Assembly: GCF_016518545.1 (NCBI RefSeq)
Contig: NZ_JACVTO010000005.1
Coordinates: 1 to 64,000, forward strand
Direction: 5' to 3'
Length of the DNA stretch: 64,000 bases
Source: Pseudomonas sp. S30
GTDB lineage: Bacteria > Pseudomonadota > Gammaproteobacteria > Pseudomonadales > Pseudomonadaceae
The notes under the pieces were generated by a model that ran no database searches, was not told where the DNA came from, and saw nothing but the letters and a program-made list of their open reading frames with translations. This document shows positions 59,489 to 64,000 of this stretch, piece after piece (within the stretch, counting starts at the first letter, position 1; each line of letters starts with the position of its first letter). The position numbers and the translations under genes were made by a program.

Positions 59489-60210
59489 AACAAATTTCCT
59501 TCGCTCAAGCTGGGCTGGGGTCCGTTGCGGCGTGGTAGATGGGGTGCCCAACGTCTGATCTTTGCGTGCGCGGTTGGAAAGCTAAGGTGGACGTAACGAT
59601 GCGCCCATTCCGGCCCCTATGCTTGATGTGATGAAGTACGCCGATGATCGAATGACAGTCGGCTATGCGGACCGTGCGATCAGGATCAAGAGTGCAAGCA
59701 GGCCCAGGCTGGCTTGCTACGTCACTGGCCAGAAGCGCATCAACCGTTTTTGCGTTTTTCTTCATCGCACTACCCGGGGTCGAATGTTTGGAGTTGGTCA
59801 GATTCTACCGGTCATAACGACCGCGATGGGTCGAGCGTGACCGCTTGAATACTGCGCTCCCGGCTCTGATACCAGTCCATGACGCGACCACTCTGAGCAT
59901 GTGGATGGCGCTTGAACGCGGTTCGCACCCTCGATGGCACCCGGCTTTGCCAACTCGGTCTCGCGTCGCTTCGCTCAAGCCACAGCTACCTATCTGCGGG
60001 CGAACGCCTGGCTCTCTTGGTACACTGTAGTCTTGTCGCGGTTGAAGCAAATCTCGGGGTGTCGCTGATGGTGCCATCGGCTTTCTTGCGCCATCTGATC
60101 GCTGCCTTAGGGAATGGGTACACGCCCTCGGTCGATTGCTGCATTGCACCAAGTGTTTGGTAAAAACGCCCCAAAATCCCCGAAGATCGGTACGAAACAC
60201 GTTGAACGAA
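59489..60210. other. Gene-poor region before the dusA fragment
   Basis: No convincing gene is seen in these 722 bp. A minus-strand frame at 59805-60284 has no coding character. The last 30-40 bp (60170-60210) should be the native dusA leader. Possible remnant sequence lies at 60010-60110, but no family is recognised. Confidence 0.4.
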
Positions 60211-60327
60211 ATGACTGCAAAATCAGGCTCCAAGCCAGAAACCATACATCCTAAGCCCTCTCGCCGCTTCAGCGTTGCACCCATGATGGATTGGGCAGGC
60301 TTTCGTCGAAGACTTCGTGTTCATTGA
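60211..60327 (+). pseudogene. dusA: dusA 5' fragment at an island attachment site
   Basis: The frame starts MTAKSGSKPETIHPKPSR, then RFSVAPMMDW, the unmistakable N terminus of tRNA-dihydrouridine synthase A. After Trp28 (about 60294-60296) the normal TDRHCR is replaced by AGFRRRLRVH and a stop at 60327. The dusA 5' end is a known integration site of phages and islands, with the crossover in just this conserved motif. The rest of dusA, with a replacement 5' end, should lie at the far end of the island, beyond the window. Confidence 0.85.
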
Positions 60328-60540
60328 GATACAGCAACATCTAGCTAACCGAGTACCAATTCTGTACCAACGACCGGTCTCGACCACCCCTGTCACGCGC
60401 CCCGCATCCAGTCTCGACTCCTCCAAAATCGCTTAACCAGTTTTGACCCAGGCCACTCCATCCCGAAACGCTAGAGTGATGCCGCAAGGCCAGCTTCGTG
60501 CTACTGTTAGATTTTGAAGGCAAACGAAGGAACGAGCCGG

Positions 60541-62487
60541 ATGCTTAAGTCCATTTCTCTCAAGCGTTTTAAATCTATCTGTAATGAAAGCGCTCTACCT
60601 CTAGATTTATTTTCAATTCTCTGCGGCTCAAATAGTAGTGGCAAAAGTTCTTTAATCCAAGCCATATTATTCATGAGTCAAAGTCTGTCTTCTCGATATG
60701 ACAGATCCTCGTTTATCCTTAATGGACCGCTAACTAAACTAGGTTCTATCTCCGACGTCAGAAGCCATTTTAGCAACGAGAAAAGCTTCGAAGTAAAATT
60801 CACGCTCTCTGGAGGTCGCTTCCCGTGGTACATCGACCCAGATGACACTGTTGAAGTCAGACTCCTGCTTGGGAAGCGAAACAGCTACGATGGAAGCTTG
60901 GACGATGAACTCCATCCCACCCCTATTGAATGTGATGTCACCTTCATCGGAAGAATTGACGGTTCCAGCTCCCTACAAACGATCCAAGTTTACGACGATA
61001 CATATAATAAGCAACCTCACCCCCAAGCTGTTGACACAGCGCCCATCTTCAAAATCAAACATTTCGATATCGATTCAATCCCCGTTCTCGCCGAAGAATT
61101 TCCCGAACTAACCCCTATCGGATTTGAACGAGACGGAATAATCCCCAAAAATTTAGTCTTCAGCTACGACAAAACTAAGCGTACCGCAAACCGAATCATT
61201 CCTTTCCTATGCGGTTCAAGAACAGCTATGCTGGGCGGATTCTTTTTGGAGTTGAGCGAGGAGAAACTTCGACTACCTCCTTCATTCATTGATTGCATCC
61301 AACGACTTATCAAGCAAGAGCTTGAAACTCTTAGCGAAAACTTTGTTCTCCCCGAAGCCCTTAGCAAAGCGATGCGCTCAAACACAGCACTTCAAAGATC
61401 AGTTGATTTTTCAGAAGTAAAAAAACAATTAATTTCACAAAAATTCCCCCTCACAGCATCACTCTTCGATTCATTAAAGAACACACCTCACATCCAAGCC
61501 AAGGCTTTCAAGGCCTTTGTACAGCAACAACCTAAAGAAATATCATTTGCCATCCTCGATCTGCTAAAAAGACATCAAGAAATACTGAAAGATGCATGGT
61601 ATGCAGGAACCGAGAAAGAAACTGCAATTGAGTCACAGACAATACAGATCTTCGATAAACTAGAAGACTTCATAGTCGCTTATTTCTCTCGGGCAGTGAG
61701 ATATCTTGGACCTCTTCGCATTGAACCTCAAGCGAACTACCCAAGCACCGGTCTAGCAGACCCTAAAAATGTAGGTTTAAAAGGTGAGAACACCGCCGCA
61801 GTTCTTCATGTAAATAAGGGCCGAAACATCCGCTACTCCTCACCACTTCAAGATGATGACGGAAGACTAACGTTAAAGGAAAGCGCTACCCCTCTCGATG
61901 TCGCATGTAAAACTTGGTTGACCTATCTAGGTGTAGCGCGAGACTTTGTCACCGTGGACACCGGAAAAATGGGACATTTGCTTAGAGTAAAAACGCACTC
62001 TGCAGATCAGTGGCAGGATATGACCCACGTAGGCGTTGGAGTCAGCCAAGTTCTTCCGATCATCCTAATGGCTCTACTCTCTGACGCTGGAGATATGCTC
62101 ATTTTTGAGCAGCCCGAGCTGCACCTACATCCACGGGTTCAATCACGTCTTTGTGACTTTTTTATAGCAGTCGCTCTAAGCGGCAGGCAATGCCTCATCG
62201 AGACCCATAGTGAGTACCTGATCACTCGATTACGGGCGCGAATTGCACAAAGCGAAGATGACAAAATCAAAAATATAAGCTCTATTTACTTCGTAAATAA
62301 GCACAATAGCGCATCACAGTTTGAAAAAGTAGACATAAGCCGTTATGGCGCAATAGAAAACTGGCCAAAAGATTTTTTTGACGACAACAATAAAGAAGTT
62401 GAGCAAATCATTAGAGAAGCCGCCCTCAAGAGAAAAAGAGATCGAATTCGAGCAGCCGAAGAACAAAAAAATCGCGAGGACCAGTAA
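60541..62487 (+). CDS. AAA ATPase with OLD/SMC-like fold and DUF3696-type C terminus
   Basis: The ATG at 60541 (MLKSISLKRFKSICNESAL), preceded by gaaggaacgag, gives 648 residues; a start at 60514 is possible. It has Walker A CGSNSSGKSSLIQ (about 31-43), a long insert (about 110-380), the signature-like HVGVGVSQVLPIIL (about 500-513), Walker B MLIFEQPELHLHPR and the switch His in IETHSEYLITRLRAR. The last 70 residues match the DUF3696 pattern and end in a charged coil. Such ATPases act as sensors paired with effectors in several defence systems. It is about 43-45% GC, well below the chromosome, and starts about 215 bp inside the dusA-side island. Confidence 0.82.
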   Translation: MLKSISLKRFKSICNESALPLDLFSILCGSNSSGKSSLIQAILFMSQSLSSRYDRSSFILNGPLTKLGSISDVRSHFSNEKSFEVKFTLSGGRFPWYIDPDDTVEVRLLLGKRNSYDGSLDDELHPTPIECDVTFIGRIDGSSSLQTIQVYDDTYNKQPHPQAVDTAPIFKIKHFDIDSIPVLAEEFPELTPIGFERDGIIPKNLVFSYDKTKRTANRIIPFLCGSRTAMLGGFFLELSEEKLRLPPSFIDCIQRLIKQELETLSENFVLPEALSKAMRSNTALQRSVDFSEVKKQLISQKFPLTASLFDSLKNTPHIQAKAFKAFVQQQPKEISFAILDLLKRHQEILKDAWYAGTEKETAIESQTIQIFDKLEDFIVAYFSRAVRYLGPLRIEPQANYPSTGLADPKNVGLKGENTAAVLHVNKGRNIRYSSPLQDDDGRLTLKESATPLDVACKTWLTYLGVARDFVTVDTGKMGHLLRVKTHSADQWQDMTHVGVGVSQVLPIILMALLSDAGDMLIFEQPELHLHPRVQSRLCDFFIAVALSGRQCLIETHSEYLITRLRARIAQSEDDKIKNISSIYFVNKHNSASQFEKVDISRYGAIENWPKDFFDDNNKEVEQIIREAALKRKRDRIRAAEEQKNREDQ

Positions 62488-62489
62488 CA

Positions 62490-63500
62490 ATGCAACCGGT
62501 AATAACCTGTGACTTCCTGCTCGCACCCGCGTACTGCGACCCAACTCTTATTGACGAATTTGTCACCGACTTAATGCAGATTCATGCCGACGTTACAAAC
62601 TCGGGCCACCCACCTCTTCTGGAGGATGAAGCGTATCTGAAGCTGCAACTAGCTAACCGCTTCCCCACGGATAAGGTTTTCTCAAAAAACATTCAAGAAG
62701 ATGGCGTTTCCATCTATTCCGCAAATGATATAACAACCATTGTCAATCAAATTCTTTCCACTGCCAAAAGCATGGAAGAGCGGGACTATTTTTGGGTAAG
62801 CGATTGGAATGATCTCACGCTTGCCCCCGAAATCCCTGAGCACGATATCCCCAATAGGCCATCTGAGCTTTCAGAGCTTTTCGTAAACCTCGCCCTTTAC
62901 AGCCTAACTCAAGGTAAAAGTCCTTGCGCACTTCATCATTACCCACCCTTCACCCCATTGACCGAGGTTAATGGCACACTATTAAATGCTCATCCATCCC
63001 AACTATCATTCCCAATTCAAGTCAAACAACCAATCCCCGTCCACGCAACTTACAAGTCATACTTCTCACACATTAATGGCAGTCACTTCTTCTCTGCCGA
63101 TATGAGCAAATACGATCTTAAATTAGGCATCTACTCCTATGCACTTCGCATCGCAAGAGAAGCTGGAGACGACCTCCGAACAGTAGAATGGTCATCTTTC
63201 TCAATCGGCGACGATTTCATGGAAAGCATGAGAGACAATCAGTCCCACTTTGAACAAAGATATTTCACCACTCTAATTGATTGTATGAGTCATATCGTAG
63301 CTGACCGCCCCAAAAATCAGCTTTCACCGTTTTTTACTCATGCAGGCTCTGGGATTCAGATACAACGAAATGAAAATCTAGCATTTCGCTCACACATAAC
63401 AAAATCCGGTGCCGCGTTGCGACTTATGCACTGGCAGACTCCCAGCGGAAAAATAATATTCGCAAACGTTGGTGTAAAGAGCGAACTCAAGATACTGTAA
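62490..63500 (+). CDS. Unknown protein, partner of the DUF3696-type ATPase
   Basis: The protein has 336 residues. Its ATG follows the ATPase stop by 2 bp, so the two are coupled. I recognise no family, nuclease motif or membrane helix. Visible stretches are YFWVSDWNDLTLAPEIPEHD, NLALYSLTQGKSPCALHHYPP, FFSADMSKYDLKLGIYSYA, YFTTLIDCMSHIVADRP and WQTPSGKIIFANVGVKS. The two-gene arrangement, ATPase first and unknown second, in an island is that of a sensor-effector defence module. The second gene would be the effector or an inhibitor; this is inference. Confidence 0.7.
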   Translation: MQPVITCDFLLAPAYCDPTLIDEFVTDLMQIHADVTNSGHPPLLEDEAYLKLQLANRFPTDKVFSKNIQEDGVSIYSANDITTIVNQILSTAKSMEERDYFWVSDWNDLTLAPEIPEHDIPNRPSELSELFVNLALYSLTQGKSPCALHHYPPFTPLTEVNGTLLNAHPSQLSFPIQVKQPIPVHATYKSYFSHINGSHFFSADMSKYDLKLGIYSYALRIAREAGDDLRTVEWSSFSIGDDFMESMRDNQSHFEQRYFTTLIDCMSHIVADRPKNQLSPFFTHAGSGIQIQRNENLAFRSHITKSGAALRLMHWQTPSGKIIFANVGVKSELKIL

Positions 63501-63908
63501 GCGGCCAACACTGACTTCCTCCATAGCACTTTCGGTAATTTCGTGAGCCGCCCCACGTGATTTCTTACACCCCGATTGTGCTCAAGTGTTGACGAGAAAG
63601 ACCGCCCAGGCCTTGTACATAAGGACCTGGGCACTTTTTTTCATCTACGGGAGCCCTCATGTGCGGCATTGAAAGGCATGGAATGGCGCTCGGTTTGCCC
63701 CATTTTTGCCTCTAGCAAGACGTGCTACAGATAGGCAGAACCGTGGCGGCATTCACCGTATTGAGGGATAGAGATTCGAACATGTAAAGCCTGCTCTCAA
63801 GACCGAGATAGAACCGCAATCTCAGCTATGATCTCTTGGGCAACAGGGCTGGTACAGCTGAAAATTTCTTGAATATGCCCTAAAAAATCTCAGCAATGGA
63901 CACTGCCC
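63501..63908. other. Gene-poor gap after the two-gene module
   Basis: These 408 bp hold one terminator (separate entry) and otherwise nothing I can assign. A short frame from 63660 stops at 63716 and is not supported. Confidence 0.45.
63604..63641 (+). terminator. Intrinsic terminator of the two-gene module
   Basis: GCCCAGG-CCTT pairs with AAGG-A-CCTGGGC (63604-63632, one bulge) and is followed by a T7 run at 63635-63641. It lies about 100 bp past the second gene. Confidence 0.85.
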
Positions 63909-64000
63909 ATGGAAAAAAATGCGTCCCTCACCGCTGACGCTCTTGAGCTTTTACTCCTGAACCAGATCGCCATAAGGGCTGCTCTTGAGGAGCTATCGCT
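63909..64000 (+). CDS. Conserved hypothetical protein, N terminus only (runs off window)
   Basis: From ATG 63909 the frame is open to the edge and reads MEKNASLTADALELLLLNQ, then IAIRAALEELS. This opening (LTADALELLLLNQIAIRAAL) resembles small conserved Pseudomonas proteins of unknown function. The ribosome site is weak. The end is not in the window. Confidence 0.55.
   Translation, partial: MEKNASLTADALELLLLNQIAIRAALEELS

Noticed and set aside
59805-60284. A 159-codon minus-strand frame opposite the dusA fragment
   Set aside because: It runs antisense through the dusA fragment and has no coding character.
1-64000. CRISPR arrays, tRNA or rRNA genes, replication origins
   Set aside because: No regularly spaced direct repeats, cloverleaf sequences, ribosomal sequence or clustered DnaA boxes were seen on reading; the 14-bp array at 16,117 has no spacers.

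Overview
The window is a piece of a Pseudomonas chromosome, most likely of the P. putida group. The evidence is the high-GC coding style, the etfBA / ETF-ubiquinone oxidoreductase pair, a PmrAB operon carrying polyamine genes, MocR, MHYT-GGDEF-EAL and TonB-receptor genes, and an umuDC locus beside an SRAP gene. No rRNA, tRNA or CRISPR array was seen. All calls come from reading the sequence and from family knowledge; no database search was run.

Layout. 1-220 is the end of an IS4-family element, followed by two unrecognised genes (353-1779). 1.8-36.2 kb is ordinary chromosome: small conserved genes, a MocR regulator, an OmpA/DUF4398 lipoprotein pair, etfBA and ETF-QO (divergent, with a PsrA-like operator), an SbmA/YddA-like exporter, a yjfKLMC-like cluster ending in a glutathionylspermidine-synthase homologue, two TonB-dependent receptors (one behind a Zur-like box), a chemoreceptor, a c-di-GMP enzyme, a blue-light/GAF-type histidine kinase-like protein, and a PmrA-controlled operon speD2-speE2-(membrane gene)-pmrA-pmrB-MTA nucleosidase.

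37,420-53,948 is a 16.5-kb mobile element inserted in umuC. It splits the gene after codon 12. The outer fragments lie at both ends and, joined through the shared hexamer GAGTTG, rebuild an uninterrupted 424-codon umuC. The element has imperfect terminal inverted repeats and a Tn554-like set of overlapping genes: three tyrosine recombinases and a small TnpC-like protein. Its cargo is two defence modules: a 1651-residue NERD nuclease / double kinase / SF1 helicase protein with a winged-helix partner (Mokosh-like), and a class 2 OLD nuclease plus UvrD helicase pair (Gabija-like).

53.9-59.5 kb returns to chromosome: umuC 5' end, umuD, a LexA box, SRAP, a serine beta-lactamase-like hydrolase, dmeR-dmeF metal efflux, DUF1289, and two orphan immunity-like genes. 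At 60,211 the first 28 or so codons of dusA appear and stop abruptly at the FSVAPMMDW motif, a known island attachment site. After it comes AT-richer DNA with a two-gene ATPase (DUF3696-type) plus unknown-protein module, a candidate uncharacterised defence system. The window thus holds two islands, each in a conserved housekeeping gene, about 6 kb apart, both carrying defence-type genes.
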